From: UBA6244 sp963676875
Lineage (GTDB): Bacteria; Bacteroidota; Bacteroidia; Bacteroidales; F082
NCBI GenBank assembly: GCA_963676875.1
Contig: OY781436.1
Coordinates: 1,364,001 to 1,428,000, forward strand
Direction: 5' to 3'
Length of the DNA: 64,000 nucleotides
Part shown: positions 27,284 to 35,281 of the stretch, piece by piece
Numbering within the stretch: the first letter of the stretch is position 1
Layout of the letters: each line of letters starts with the position of its first letter
The notes under the pieces: model-generated
Seen by the model: only the letters and a program-made list of their open reading frames with translations
What the model was told of the DNA's origin: nothing
The model's database searches: none
Translations under genes and position numbers: made by a program

Positions 27284-27805
27284 ATGAGGATTAAAAACAT
27301 AATAGACTTTGATATTAAATTGAATTTAGATTGCCCTATTCCCAAAAACAAATTTCAACAAGAATTTAGAAAGAGGTTTATTCATGACAAAGAATCAGAC
27401 TTAAAAGGAGAAATTGAAAACGACTATTTTGAACTTTCAGTTAAAAAAAAATTTTATCAAATAGGCGACTTTTCCATACTAACTGGAAAAATAAAAAAGA
27501 ATAAGAATAACCAATCCATTGAATGTAATATTGGATTGTCTGAGATGTTAGTATGGCAAACTTTATTGGGAATAATTCTGGGAATAATCGGACTATTTGT
27601 TGTGATTACAAAAGGCAACCTAGACTTGAAATTATTGGGAATCATTGCTTTGTTAATTGGTGGATTCTTTGTTGTTACCTTTTACCAATTATATAAAGAC
27701 AAGTATCTATACAAAGCTGAACTTAATCGACTGATTAAAGAAAATATTGAAAATAATAAATCAACTATGGCTAATCGAGTAGACGGCTCCGCCAGAATTA
27801 ACTGA
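27284..27805 (+). CDS. Small membrane protein, C-terminus fused to border repeat
   Basis: 173 residues, not recognised. Residues 1-85 are soluble; two adjacent hydrophobic helices (LLGIILGIIGLFVVITKGN and LLGIIALLIGGFFVVTFYQL) lie around 88-135, then a charged tail. The final 12 residues, MANRVDGSARIN, and the stop codon come from the border repeat that starts at 27773, so the original C-terminus was replaced. It starts 24 bp after a composite repeat copy and has the layout of a cassette gene. Confidence 0.6.
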   Translation: MRIKNIIDFDIKLNLDCPIPKNKFQQEFRKRFIHDKESDLKGEIENDYFELSVKKKFYQIGDFSILTGKIKKNKNNQSIECNIGLSEMLVWQTLLGIILGIIGLFVVITKGNLDLKLLGIIALLIGGFFVVTFYQLYKDKYLYKAELNRLIKENIENNKSTMANRVDGSARIN

Positions 27806-28387
27806 CGGAGTGCGCCTCTCACACCACCGTAGTGCGACAAGAAGTCGCTTAATATAACTGTATAACGTTCATTGAATGATTAAACCTTGTGTTCCATCAC
27901 AAGTAGCCTATGGACACGTGCATACCGGGCAACTGGTTTGTGCGAAGCTGTCCGGACAATATAGCCTGTAAAGGATTTCTGTAAGGGAAACCTGTCGTGG
28001 TATCGTCAAACCATGGAGGAGTTAGGCTTAACCGGTATGGTTAACATATGTGAACTGCTAATAAATGTCGTGACGTGAGAATAGCGAAAGACGATGATAC
28101 GCTATGACCAAAAGGTAAGGGGTATAGATAACAGACTTTGTGGTTTCTGTTACATGGATTACGATTCCCCCGGCAAAGAGGCAGAACCTAACCCGGTTTG
28201 TTATGTAAGTGGAACTTGGTAAGCCCGTACGGTTACGGCCAGTTGGCGGTTAGGCTCTCCGCAAGGAGAGCACAATACCGTGCGGGTAAAGGAACGACAG
28301 AGAAAGCCAATGCCGTTGTGTAATGCAACGGATATGCCCACTTCTGTTATGGTACTCTTTTACGAGAAATTTATAGTAAGACTTTCA

Positions 28388-29884
28388 ATGAGGAAAACGC
28401 AAATGAATCTGCCGGAAAGTGGATGTGCATCCGAAACTATATGGACAACTTGGGATTCCATTAACTGGAACAAAGTAGCCCGTGCAGTTAAGTCACTACA
28501 AACGCGTATCGTAAAGGCCGTCAAAGCAAAACATTTTCACAAAGCTAAAGCTCTCCTACTCCTGCTTACCCGTTCGTTTTACGGGAAACTGCTGGCTATT
28601 CTAAGGGTAACTACCAACAAAGGCAGTAGAACCTGCGGCGATGACAAGATACTATGGAATACACCACTCAGGAAATGGAAGGCTATTGAACAATTATCCA
28701 TCAAAGGGTATAAAGCAAAACCATTAAAGCGAAAATCTATTCCCAAGAAAAACGGAAAACTTCGGCATCTTGGCATTCCAACAATTAGGGACAGGGCTAT
28801 ACAAGCCTTGTTCAAACTAGGTCTCGAACCTATAGCAGAAACCACCGCAGACCCGAACTCTTACGGGTTCAGACCAAAACGGTCGTGTGCCGATGCTATT
28901 GTTCAATGTTATAATGTGCTTTGTAAACGTAATTCGGCTGAATGGATTCTCGAAGCTGACATAAAGGGATGTTTCGATAATATTTCGCACCAATGGATCT
29001 TGCAGCATATTCCTTTAAATAAAAAGGTTTTGACTCAATGGCTCAAAGCTGGTTATATGGAGAAAAAACACTGGTTCCCAACCGAAGCTGGAACACCTCA
29101 GGGTGGTATCATTTCGCCAATAATTGCCAACATGGTACTCGATGGCTTGGAGGAAATCATCAACCTTCATGCTCATCACAAACCAAACAGTAACCCATTT
29201 AAAATAAACTTCGTCCGTTATGCCGACGATTTTGTGGTTACCTGTAGCAATAGCGAATATCTCGAACATGAGATTAAACCGCTTATCAGCAAGTTTCTTG
29301 CCGATAGAGGATTGGAACTCTCTGAAGAGAAAACCAAGATTACCCATATTCAAAAGGGTTTCGATTTCCTTGGATTCAACGTGCGCAAGTACAAACATAA
29401 ATGCCTTACCAAACCTAAAAAGGATTCGGTAAAAAGTATTTTTGTAAGTATAAGTGAATGTGTTTCGAACCATAAAGCCGTATCGCAAAAGGAACTCATC
29501 CGAATGATCACACCAAAAATCAGGGGATGGGCTAACTTCTTCCGACACTCTGCAGCCAAACAAACCTTTTCATTGCTGGACAATAAAGTTTTTAAACTAT
29601 TGTGGAAATGGGCTAAACGCCGACATCCCAACAAAGGCAACCATTGGATTAAAGCTAAATACTTTAAAACCAAAGGCAACCGACAATGGGTATTTTCGAC
29701 AACTGATAAAATGCAAACTTACGAACTACCTCTTTTCGATGCCACTAAGATTATTAGGCATACCAAGATAAAGAGCCTTTCAAACCCTTACGATAAGGAA
29801 TGGAAAGGGTACTTTAGAGAAAGGGCAAAGGGTAGGCTTGTAAAGCATGATAATATTAGAAAATTAGCCACTGCAAGCTGTTGA
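28388..29884 (+). CDS. ltrA: Group II intron reverse transcriptase/maturase
   Basis: Intron-encoded protein that helps splicing and copies the intron RNA into DNA. From ATG 28388, 498 residues (a GTG at 28280 would add 36). The N-terminal RVT_N region begins TTWDSINWNKVARAVKSLQ; RT blocks follow with RPKRSCADAI, EADIKGCFDNIS, GTPQGGIISPI and the catalytic YADD at 278-281, then the maturase X domain (TPKIRGWANFFRHS, SNPYDKEWKGYF). No HNH endonuclease domain follows; the frame ends about 30 bp before domain V. The product is identical to that at 56375-57871. Confidence 0.93.
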   Translation: MRKTQMNLPESGCASETIWTTWDSINWNKVARAVKSLQTRIVKAVKAKHFHKAKALLLLLTRSFYGKLLAILRVTTNKGSRTCGDDKILWNTPLRKWKAIEQLSIKGYKAKPLKRKSIPKKNGKLRHLGIPTIRDRAIQALFKLGLEPIAETTADPNSYGFRPKRSCADAIVQCYNVLCKRNSAEWILEADIKGCFDNISHQWILQHIPLNKKVLTQWLKAGYMEKKHWFPTEAGTPQGGIISPIIANMVLDGLEEIINLHAHHKPNSNPFKINFVRYADDFVVTCSNSEYLEHEIKPLISKFLADRGLELSEEKTKITHIQKGFDFLGFNVRKYKHKCLTKPKKDSVKSIFVSISECVSNHKAVSQKELIRMITPKIRGWANFFRHSAAKQTFSLLDNKVFKLLWKWAKRRHPNKGNHWIKAKYFKTKGNRQWVFSTTDKMQTYELPLFDATKIIRHTKIKSLSNPYDKEWKGYFRERAKGRLVKHDNIRKLATASC

Positions 29885-29915
29885 CCGGATTACTAAAATA
29901 GTCTTTAGAGTGCTT

Positions 29916-29949
29916 GAGCCGTATGAAGGGAAACTTTCATGTACGGTTC
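29916..29949 (+). ncRNA. Group II intron domain V, copy 1
   Basis: 34 nt hairpin GAGCCGTATGAAGGGAAACT continuing to GTACGGTTC, with GAGCCGTAYG/GTACGGTTC pairing and a GAAA loop region, the catalytic core of group II introns. Confidence 0.85.
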
Positions 29950-29990
29950 TTAGAGGGGAAAGGGAGAGCAATCTCCCCGACCTACTCGAC

Positions 29991-30590
29991 CGTACGGGTC
30001 TCGTATACGGCGGTTCGTCAGGTATCAGTATCATCGCTCTTTACACCAATGATACCTTTGTCTTTATTTAAGAAAAGGCTGGCAAACTCTAAGTTTGAAC
30101 CTCCTGATCAAATTCAAGACAACCTAACGTTCAGTCCTTTGCTAACTTGTGAGACCTCCGTTCTAATGCCGGCTCGTTACCGCTAACTACTATGACTTCT
30201 GCTGACTTCTTGGCTCATAGAAACCTAGTCTATTCCAAGATCTCCCCCGGTAAGAGCTTTTTCCTTCATCCAATTCCTGCGGTATCTACATAATTGTCCA
30301 CCGGAGCTGTTCGGGCGTTGTAATGATGTGCTTACTTACCCTAAACAATTATGCCTCATATACCGTTCCTGTTCGTCAGTACCGGATTTTGTAGTCTCGC
30401 TTCCTTCAGTGTAAAGGTCACCCTTAACCACCTTGCGACTTACTAACACTTCCCAGCGTTACCTGAGCGTGTAAGGGACTTGCACCCTCTGGAAAAAAAT
30501 CACCCATCTCGTTACTAAAGAAAATTTGTATTTTTGAATTTTTTCTAAAGCTTACGAGTGGGTGTGCGCTGCTCATGCAGGGCACACACA
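29991..30590. other. 3' flank of intron copy 1, no gene recognised
   Basis: About 600 bp conserved with the other intron copy but with more substitutions than the intron. Contains GTGTGCGCTGCTCATGCAGG then GCACACAC, a hairpin at its right end adjoining the next attC-like site. No convincing reading frame on either strand. Confidence 0.6.
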
Positions 30591-30714
30591 CGACAATATA
30601 ATTCAGCTGGCGGGGCAATGCAAAATTGAACATATGAACTTTAAACAAATATATCTGCAATTTGAAATGTTGGAGCTTTTAAGTGCCAGCCGCTTCATAT
30701 TGCAACCGTTGTAG
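30591..30714 (+). other. attC-like cassette junction
   Basis: Left arm CAATATAATTCAGCTGGC (from 30594) pairs with the right arm GCCAGCCGCTTCATATTG with 14 of 18 matches; right end ACCGTTGTAG (GTT 30708-30710). About 124 bp. The extreme left core is replaced by the end of the intron-bearing block. Confidence 0.55.
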
Positions 30715-30731
30715 TGCATCTAAAGACAGAA

Positions 30732-31286
30732 ATGGAAAAATTTAAGAAGACAGAAATAATCATATTGGCAATTCTGTGGACAATGTCCTTGAGCACATAC
30801 TCAATTGCTTTGTTGAACAATTATGTCCTATATACTTCTGACTATCTTGGTTTGGCAGGACTGACTATTGTGACATTGATAGCTTATTTCAAACCTGAAA
30901 AATCATTTCAAAGTGTCCTTGTTTTATTACTTCTCGGACTTTTTAATTTATTGTCGTTTGCATACTTTTTTAATATCGTTATGACATTTGGTTTTTCGGT
31001 TTTAATGACTCCAGGAATTCAACTCATTTCACTTGCATTACTGACTGTTCTAGTGATTAAGAAGAGAAATGAAGTAGGTCAGTTTTATCGAGAGACATTT
31101 GGACAAACTGAAGAAGAGAAAGAAAAAGCAAGACAAAGCGCTCAAAATATATTCAAAATGAAATTTGAACAATTGTCTGACAGGGAAATTGAAATCAAGC
31201 TTCAACAAGATTTAGTTCCTGAAGCAATTTCTGCCTTAAACGAAATAAAAAAAGAAAGAGAAAACGCACTACAAAAACGCATATAG
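30732..31286 (+). CDS. Four-helix membrane protein of unknown function
   Basis: 184 residues from ATG 30732. Four hydrophobic helices in the first 125 residues (IIILAILWTMSLSTYSIAL, YLGLAGLTIVTLIAYF, VLVLLLLGLFNLLSFAYFF, IQLISLALLTVLVI), then a highly charged helical tail of 60 residues (QTEEEKEKARQSAQNIFKMK, LSDREIEIKLQQDLVPEAIS). Not recognised. It lies between two attC-like sites, 18 bp after the first; the second overlaps its last codons. One-gene cassette layout. Confidence 0.7.
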   Translation: MEKFKKTEIIILAILWTMSLSTYSIALLNNYVLYTSDYLGLAGLTIVTLIAYFKPEKSFQSVLVLLLLGLFNLLSFAYFFNIVMTFGFSVLMTPGIQLISLALLTVLVIKKRNEVGQFYRETFGQTEEEKEKARQSAQNIFKMKFEQLSDREIEIKLQQDLVPEAISALNEIKKERENALQKRI

Positions 31287-31398
31287 CTTTTGGCGGGTGA
31301 ACGGCTGCCAGCGAGGTTTACTTTTCGTAGCCAGTTTTAGTTTCGGTGGACAGGAAAGGGCTTCGAAACCGCCATAAGCCATATGCAAAACGGTAGAG
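31269..31398 (+). other. attC-like cassette junction
   Basis: CTACAAAAACGCATATAGC leads a left arm GCATATAGCTTTTGGCGG which pairs with the right arm CCGCCATAAGCCATATGC at 16 of 18 positions; ends ACGGTAGAG. 130 bp. The left end lies within the last codons of the upstream gene. Confidence 0.65.
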
Positions 31399-31424
31399 CA
31401 TTTAAAAAAACGACATTAGCGTAA

Positions 31425-32432
31425 ATGACGACTCGACAAAAATTAATTGACGCAATTATCTATATCTCGGCAGGTTTTACTGTCGGACACGGACTATTGT
31501 TTCTAATGATTATTGCGAATAGAAACCTCTACAATACATTAATTTACCATTATTCCGACAATATTACTTGGTATGTATTGATGTTTGGTTTTCCATTAGT
31601 TGTCGGTTTAGCATTTTACTATTGGGCTAAGAAAAAGATAATTTCAAAAAGCATAAAGATTCTGTTCGGGATTGTTTTCATTCTTCAACTGTCTTTCACG
31701 ATTATTTCAGGTTCTAAAAATTTAGATTATTGGGGTTATGCATTTAAGCGACCAACTGTATTCAAAGAAATTAACAATGCGAGTACATTGCTCCAATGTT
31801 CAAAAGTGTCTAACTACGACTCGGCCGGACTTAAGTCGCTTTATGTTGTAATTGACACAACTGAAGACTTTGAAAATTTATTTGGGCGAAAAGACCCATA
31901 TTATGGTAATGTTGACAGACCATTTATGGTATTTCAAGACAACTCGCATCAGCACGGTGATTTGTATGACTTTTCAAATGTCTATTACGATACCACCAAG
32001 AAATTACCTCCAATTGAACTTGAAAATATAAATGCTCAAATTCAAAAAACCGGAATCATAGATAAAGGAGAGCAAAAATTCAATTATGACCATCTCGGCC
32101 AGGTGGATGGAGTAGTAACGAAATTTCGAACAGACGACAACAAGACCTATATTTTGGCAGGACTTTGGGGAAGGGAAATATCAAACGACCATTCCCCATT
32201 CTATGAATTTCTATTCATCAAGGAAAATGGAAATTACAACTTAACAAAAAAACAAAAATACTATACAGACTTCGCAGGAATTGAAGGACTTGAGTATGCT
32301 AATCTTGCACCCATATTTTCATTATTAGTGACGGTTATTGGCAGTACAATCCTGACCATCATTCTCACCATTGAAAAAATAATGACAAACAGAAAAAAGG
32401 AAAAAAACGCCCTACAACATACCTGGTCTTAA
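31425..32432 (+). CDS. Membrane protein of unknown function
   Basis: 335 residues. Three N-terminal helices (LIDAIIYISAGFTVGHGLLF, ITWYVLMFGFPLVVGLAFYY, ILFGIVFILQLSFTIISG), a soluble central domain of about 190 residues with VVIDTTEDFENLFGRKDPYY and TYILAGLWGREISNDHSPFY, and a C-terminal helix (LAPIFSLLVTVIGSTILTII) ending in a short basic tail. Not recognised. The stop codon lies at the edge of a 184 bp repeat, following CTACAACAT, which resembles an attC left end. Confidence 0.7.
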   Translation: MTTRQKLIDAIIYISAGFTVGHGLLFLMIIANRNLYNTLIYHYSDNITWYVLMFGFPLVVGLAFYYWAKKKIISKSIKILFGIVFILQLSFTIISGSKNLDYWGYAFKRPTVFKEINNASTLLQCSKVSNYDSAGLKSLYVVIDTTEDFENLFGRKDPYYGNVDRPFMVFQDNSHQHGDLYDFSNVYYDTTKKLPPIELENINAQIQKTGIIDKGEQKFNYDHLGQVDGVVTKFRTDDNKTYILAGLWGREISNDHSPFYEFLFIKENGNYNLTKKQKYYTDFAGIEGLEYANLAPIFSLLVTVIGSTILTIILTIEKIMTNRKKEKNALQHTWS

Positions 32433-32607
32433 GGCTCAGTTGAGCCCAAAAAAAACAGGCCGGGATGAAAACATCACCCAAAACCTGTAAATCAACTCCG
32501 GAATTTAGTGAAAGCACCCGCTCAATTGAGTTTTAAACCCTGTGGGGCTAAGTCACAGATAATCCGTCGTCCTGTAGTTGGGGACTGAACAATTTTGGTT
32601 GGATTTT
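32424..32607 (+). repeat. 184 bp hairpin-rich repeat, copy 1
   Basis: Begins TTAAGGCTCAGTTGAGCCC (a palindrome GGCTCAGTTGAGCC), contains a nested hairpin CAGGCCGGGATG/CATCACCC..CCTG and GCTCAATTGAGT, and ends TTTTGGTTGGATTTT. Second copy at 33961-34143. Both start about 10 bp after a sequence resembling an attC left end (CTACAAC, GCTAAC). Confidence 0.75.
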
Positions 32608-32837
32608 CCACTGTATAATTTGGTCTTGGGCCCAGTATTTTTTGTAGTAACCCAAGTTTTGAATAAAGGTTGAGAATCCTTCACGCTTTTTCGATGCCCA
32701 TCGGACATACCTTTCCCTTTCGGACAAGAAAACCATTTTCCGGCGACTTGAGTTACATCATATCAAAGAACGTGTTGTACAAATTTTTCATTCCAAAGCC
32801 ACGGCCGCGGCCAACGATGGGGGAACCACCCCGGCGA
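32608..32837. other. Intergenic stretch, no gene seen
   Basis: 230 bp with GGCCGCGGCC at about 32805 as its only distinctive short palindrome. No frame or known signal is supported. Confidence 0.4.
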
Positions 32838-33072
32838 AACGAAATATTTGTGCGCTTCAAATGCACAGAACAAAAAATATTCCTAGCTTTACCACACCAA
32901 ACTGCCGAATATCCATTACAATGAAACAAGGAGCTGATTTTAAACGTTTAGAAATATTTAATAATGGATATCTTCCACCTAATGAGGCGTAAAGAAAAGT
33001 CGGATGGGGGTTTTGGCGGTAAATGTTTATGGGAGAGAAATGCATTAGGTGTGTTTTTATATCTTAGTTAGC
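32838..33072 (+). repeat. 190 bp junction repeat, copy with partial upstream linker
   Basis: CGAAACGAAATATTTGTGCG introduces the linker part, then CCTAGCTTTACCACACC to CTTAGTTAGC. It lacks the IS3 left end. The next gene starts 18 bp later. Confidence 0.75.
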
Positions 33073-33090
33073 AAAAATTAAAGACCACAG

Positions 33091-33507
33091 ATGAAACTTG
33101 AAGCTATAATATTTATAAGTCCATTATTGATTAATTTCATTTTGCTTTATGCAAGGAAAAAGAAATGGGTAAGAAGTAAATTCAAATGGTTGATTATAAC
33201 CATTTTGTTCGGATTTGGTTTGTTTGCATTCAATAATCCTGAATTTTCAGATTTTTCAATTCCAAGAATAGTCAGTTGGTCAATAATGACACCATTAATA
33301 TTTAGCATTCTCGACATACTGATAATGAGATTAAGCTATATTTTTCAAAATAGAGACTTATATTTATGGCTGAGAGGTTCTACAGAAATTGATGACTCAA
33401 GATTTAGTGGAGGAAAACATGTAAAAGGGAGTGATAGGGTTTTGTCCTTAATCCTCTTATTTTCTGTGATATTTTTACCAATTGCTGGAATGTTGATTTT
33501 TAAATAG
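33091..33507 (+). CDS. Four-helix membrane protein of unknown function
   Basis: 138 residues, hydrophobic: EAIIFISPLLINFILLYARK, WLIITILFGFGLFAFNN, IVSWSIMTPLIFSILDILIM and a last helix VLSLILLFSVIFLPIAGMLI, with a charged loop (LRGSTEIDDSRFSGGKHVKG) before it. Not recognised. It follows a junction repeat and is 8 bp upstream of the broken gene at 33516, so the two may form one cassette (for example a toxin-immunity or membrane complex; this is a guess). Confidence 0.65.
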   Translation: MKLEAIIFISPLLINFILLYARKKKWVRSKFKWLIITILFGFGLFAFNNPEFSDFSIPRIVSWSIMTPLIFSILDILIMRLSYIFQNRDLYLWLRGSTEIDDSRFSGGKHVKGSDRVLSLILLFSVIFLPIAGMLIFK

Positions 33508-33515
33508 TATTAAAA

Positions 33516-33932
33516 ATGCAGCAGATTGACTATCCGATTATTAGAATTAATTCTCATACATGGTTAGATGAAGAGGAAGCGATACCACTTTTTGATAGAT
33601 TTATTTATACAGCTAAGAAGGGTTTTTTTATAGACCATTATCTGAATAAAGAATTTGCTGACTGTAAAGGGGAAATTTATTAAGTAATTGACAGGATACC
33701 ACCGACAAGCTTTTGGAGAAACTTACTTCGTTTTTTGCCTGGAGTTTACAAGATGAAATTGATTTTTAGAAAAACTGACAGAAGAATAGAACTTGAAGAA
33801 TTAAAAAATGATATAATTCAAGGGATATTGCGATTTGATACAGCAGACACAAAAGAAATTACGGGAAAGTGGATTGAAGAAATTAAAAACTCTATAAATA
33901 TTAAGGAAGTTCTTTCAGGAAAAACTGATTGA
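33516..33932 (+). pseudogene. Small soluble protein gene split by one in-frame stop
   Basis: A 138-codon frame starts at ATG 33516 (MQQIDYPIIRINSHTWLDEE) and continues to 33932 (IKEVLSGKTD), interrupted only by TAA at 33681 (GEIY-stop-VIDRIPPTSFW). A CAA to TAA change would explain it, giving IYQVIDRIP. The second part has a separate possible start at 33753 (MKLIFRKTDRRIEL). Family not recognised. It is 8 bp after the membrane protein gene. It may be dead, or expressed as two pieces. Confidence 0.65.
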
Positions 33933-33960
33933 AACAATAATAACTTTTGCTAACATAATA

Positions 33961-34143
33961 GGTTTTAAGGCTCAGTTGAGCCCAAAAAAAACAGGCCGGG
34001 ATGAAAACATCACCCACAACCTGTAAATCAACTCCGGAATATAATGCAAGCACCCGCTCAATTGAGTTTTAAACCCTGTTGGGATAAGTCACAGATAATC
34101 AGTCGTCCTGTAGTTGGGGATTGAACAATTTTGGTTGGATTTT
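33961..34143 (+). repeat. 184 bp hairpin-rich repeat, copy 2
   Basis: Same start (TTAAGGCTCAGTTGAGCCC) and end (TTTTGGTTGGATTTT) as 32424-32607. Preceded at about 33952 by GCTAACATAATAGG, an attC-like left end. Followed directly by an IS3 left end. Confidence 0.75.
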
Positions 34144-34144
34144 G

Positions 34145-34290
34145 TGAAGTGGTCCAAAAAAAACCGGATAGAAAAATGATTACTTTTAAAATTCCTGTCG
34201 TATAAAAAGATCGAAAAGAACATTTACTGCTGAATTCAAGGACAAGGTGGCACTTGAAGCGATTAAAGAACTAAAAACCGTTTGGCAACA
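34145..34290 (+). mobile_element. IS3-family left-end remnant
   Basis: TGAAGTGGTCCAAAAAAAAC is the IR. The orfA start is mutated (ATA AAA AGA TCG) but the N-terminal helix-turn-helix region reads KRSKRTFTAEFKDKVALEAI KELKTVW, as in IS3-family OrfA (PF01527). The rest of the transposase is absent; parD starts 60 bp later. Confidence 0.75.
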
Positions 34291-34352
34291 AAAAAAACTT
34301 GAACTTGATTCGTATTTGGTGTATATTCGCATCACAATTTAATAATTTTACT

Positions 34353-34592
34353 ATGCCAAGACAAAGTATTTCTTTTACCAGACCAAATGACGAATGGTTA
34401 AAAACCCAGGTTGAAAACGAAGAATATACCAGCAAGAGTGAATTAATTAACGACCTCGTTAGGCAGGCCAGAAATCAACAGGCTCAAATTGATTGGATAA
34501 AAGCAAGACTTGAAGATGCTGAAGAAAGCGGATTTACAAGTGATACAAAAAATCAAATCTTAAAGGAATCTAAAGCCAGACTTGATGGCTAA
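34353..34592 (+). CDS. ParD/CopG-like antitoxin
   Basis: 79 residues from ATG 34353. Ribbon-helix-helix antitoxin: MPRQSISFTRPNDEWLKTQV, then EYTSKSELINDLVRQARNQQ, and a C-terminal toxin-binding tail (RLEDAEESGFTSDTKNQILK). The DNA-binding strand should be RQSISFT. It neutralises the toxin encoded by the overlapping next gene (8 bp overlap) and probably represses the pair. A start at 34299 would add residues with no RHH match. Confidence 0.85.
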   Translation: MPRQSISFTRPNDEWLKTQVENEEYTSKSELINDLVRQARNQQAQIDWIKARLEDAEESGFTSDTKNQILKESKARLDG

Positions 34593-34872
34593 ATATAGAT
34601 TAAGTAATACAGCTAAAGAAGATTTGATTAGAATTCATCATTATGGTGTAGAAAAATTTGGAATGGTCCAAGCCGATAAATACTTTGATTCATTCTTCAA
34701 CTATTTCGAATTAATCGCTCAACGACCATTTTCATTTGAATCTGTTGATCATGTCAAGAAAGGTTATAGGCGATGCGTCTGCGGAGCAGATACCATCTAC
34801 TTTAAGATAAATAATGAAACGGTTGAGATTATGACCATAGTTGGGAGACAAGACATTAATAAAATCCTTTAG
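34585..34872 (+). CDS. ParE/RelE family toxin
   Basis: 95 residues from ATG 34585 (34582 is also possible). ParE fold: AKYRLSNTAKEDLIRIHHYG at the start, FFNYFELIAQRPFSFESVDH in the middle, and YRRCVCGADTIYFKINNETV, EIMTIVGRQD at the end. ParE toxins poison DNA gyrase while RelE cleaves mRNA; ParD pairing favours the first. It starts inside the antitoxin gene end, allowing translational coupling. Confidence 0.87.
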   Translation: MAKYRLSNTAKEDLIRIHHYGVEKFGMVQADKYFDSFFNYFELIAQRPFSFESVDHVKKGYRRCVCGADTIYFKINNETVEIMTIVGRQDINKIL

Positions 34873-34889
34873 AACAAATTACTGTTGCC

Positions 34890-34942
34890 AATCGAGCAGA
34901 CGACTGACGGCCAAGTGAACGTCAGTGCGCCTCTCACACCAC
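34890..34942 (+). repeat. Border repeat, diverged copy with rearranged hairpin
   Basis: CAATCGAGCAGACGA then CTGACG...CGTCAG then TGCGCCTCTCACACCAC. The hairpin differs in sequence from the other copies (CTCCGCCAG...CTGACGGAG) yet still pairs. It ends at exactly the point where the IS3 left end starts. Confidence 0.7.
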
Positions 34943-35080
34943 TGAAGTGGTCCAAAAAAAAACCGGACAGAAAAATGATTACTTTTAAAATTCCTGTCGT
35001 ATAAAAAGATCGAGAAGAACATTTACGGCTGAATTCAAGGCCAGGGTGGCACTTGAAGCGATTAAAGAACTTAAACTGTT
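34943..35080 (+). mobile_element. IS3-family left-end remnant
   Basis: TGAAGTGGTCCAAAAAAAAA, then the orfA N-terminal region RSRRTFTAEFKARVALEAIK in frame but with ATA in place of ATG. Joined to the border repeat as at 46062. Confidence 0.75.
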
Positions 35081-35281
35081 TCTGAACTGGCTCAAAACTT
35101 ACAGTTGTGTGCACAGCGATCATGCCGGGTACACACTTGGTTTTATTCACCATTCTCCTGTTTTTTATTACGTTCTCAAACCAAGTCTGATATCCAGTGC
35201 TTTGTTACTATATTTGCAGGAGAGCGTTGAATAAGACGCTATACGTTAGTTAGAATTTAATAAATAGGGGATTAGTGCAGA
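35081..35281. other. Intergenic region with a GTTAGTTAG junction-like end
   Basis: Contains GTGTGCACAGCGATCATGCC then GGGTACACAC, a hairpin similar to the one at 30.57 kb and 58.55 kb, and TATACGTTAGTTAG at 35241-35254 that resembles a cassette right end. No matching left arm is visible. Confidence 0.4.

Larger units (their letters stand above)
27832..29990 (+). mobile_element. Group II intron, copy 1
   Basis: A 2.16 kb self-splicing retroelement. The 5' end GTGCGACAAG fits the group II GUGYG rule at 27832, although GTGCGCC at about 27809 would also fit. About 450 bp of structured RNA precede the reverse transcriptase frame. Domain V follows the frame at 29916-29949, and a domain VI-like hairpin (GGGAGAGCAATCTCCC) leads to a 3' end near CTACTCGAC at 29990. 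The 3' exon CGTACGGGTCTCGTATACGG can fold with the 5' exon. Boundaries are estimates to within some bases. Confidence 0.8.
27773..30590 (+). repeat. 2.8 kb duplicated block containing a group II intron, copy 1
   Basis: From AATCGAGTAGACGGCTCCGC to GGGCACACACA this block recurs at 55760-58577 in the same orientation. The intron part seems identical; at least seven differences lie in the last 400 bp (e.g. around 30189, 30280 and 30515). The left 50 bp is the border repeat, also found alone at 34.9, 46.0 and 63.7 kb. Confidence 0.95.

Noticed and set aside
29015..29563. 182-codon frame on the minus strand within the maturase gene (and its twin at 57002)
   Set aside because: Shadow of the strongly conserved reverse transcriptase frame; no features of its own.
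28388..29884. Diversity-generating retroelement or retron reverse transcriptase
   Set aside because: Domain V, maturase X domain and intron-type ends show a group II intron; no variable/template repeat pair seen.
29914..30186. 90-codon plus-strand frame across domain V and the 3' exon (twin at 57901)
   Set aside because: It covers the catalytic RNA of the intron and its flank; reading frame is incidental.
35081..35254. Full attC-like site before the serine hydrolase
   Set aside because: Right end TACGTTAGTTAG fits, but no matching left arm about 125 bp upstream.
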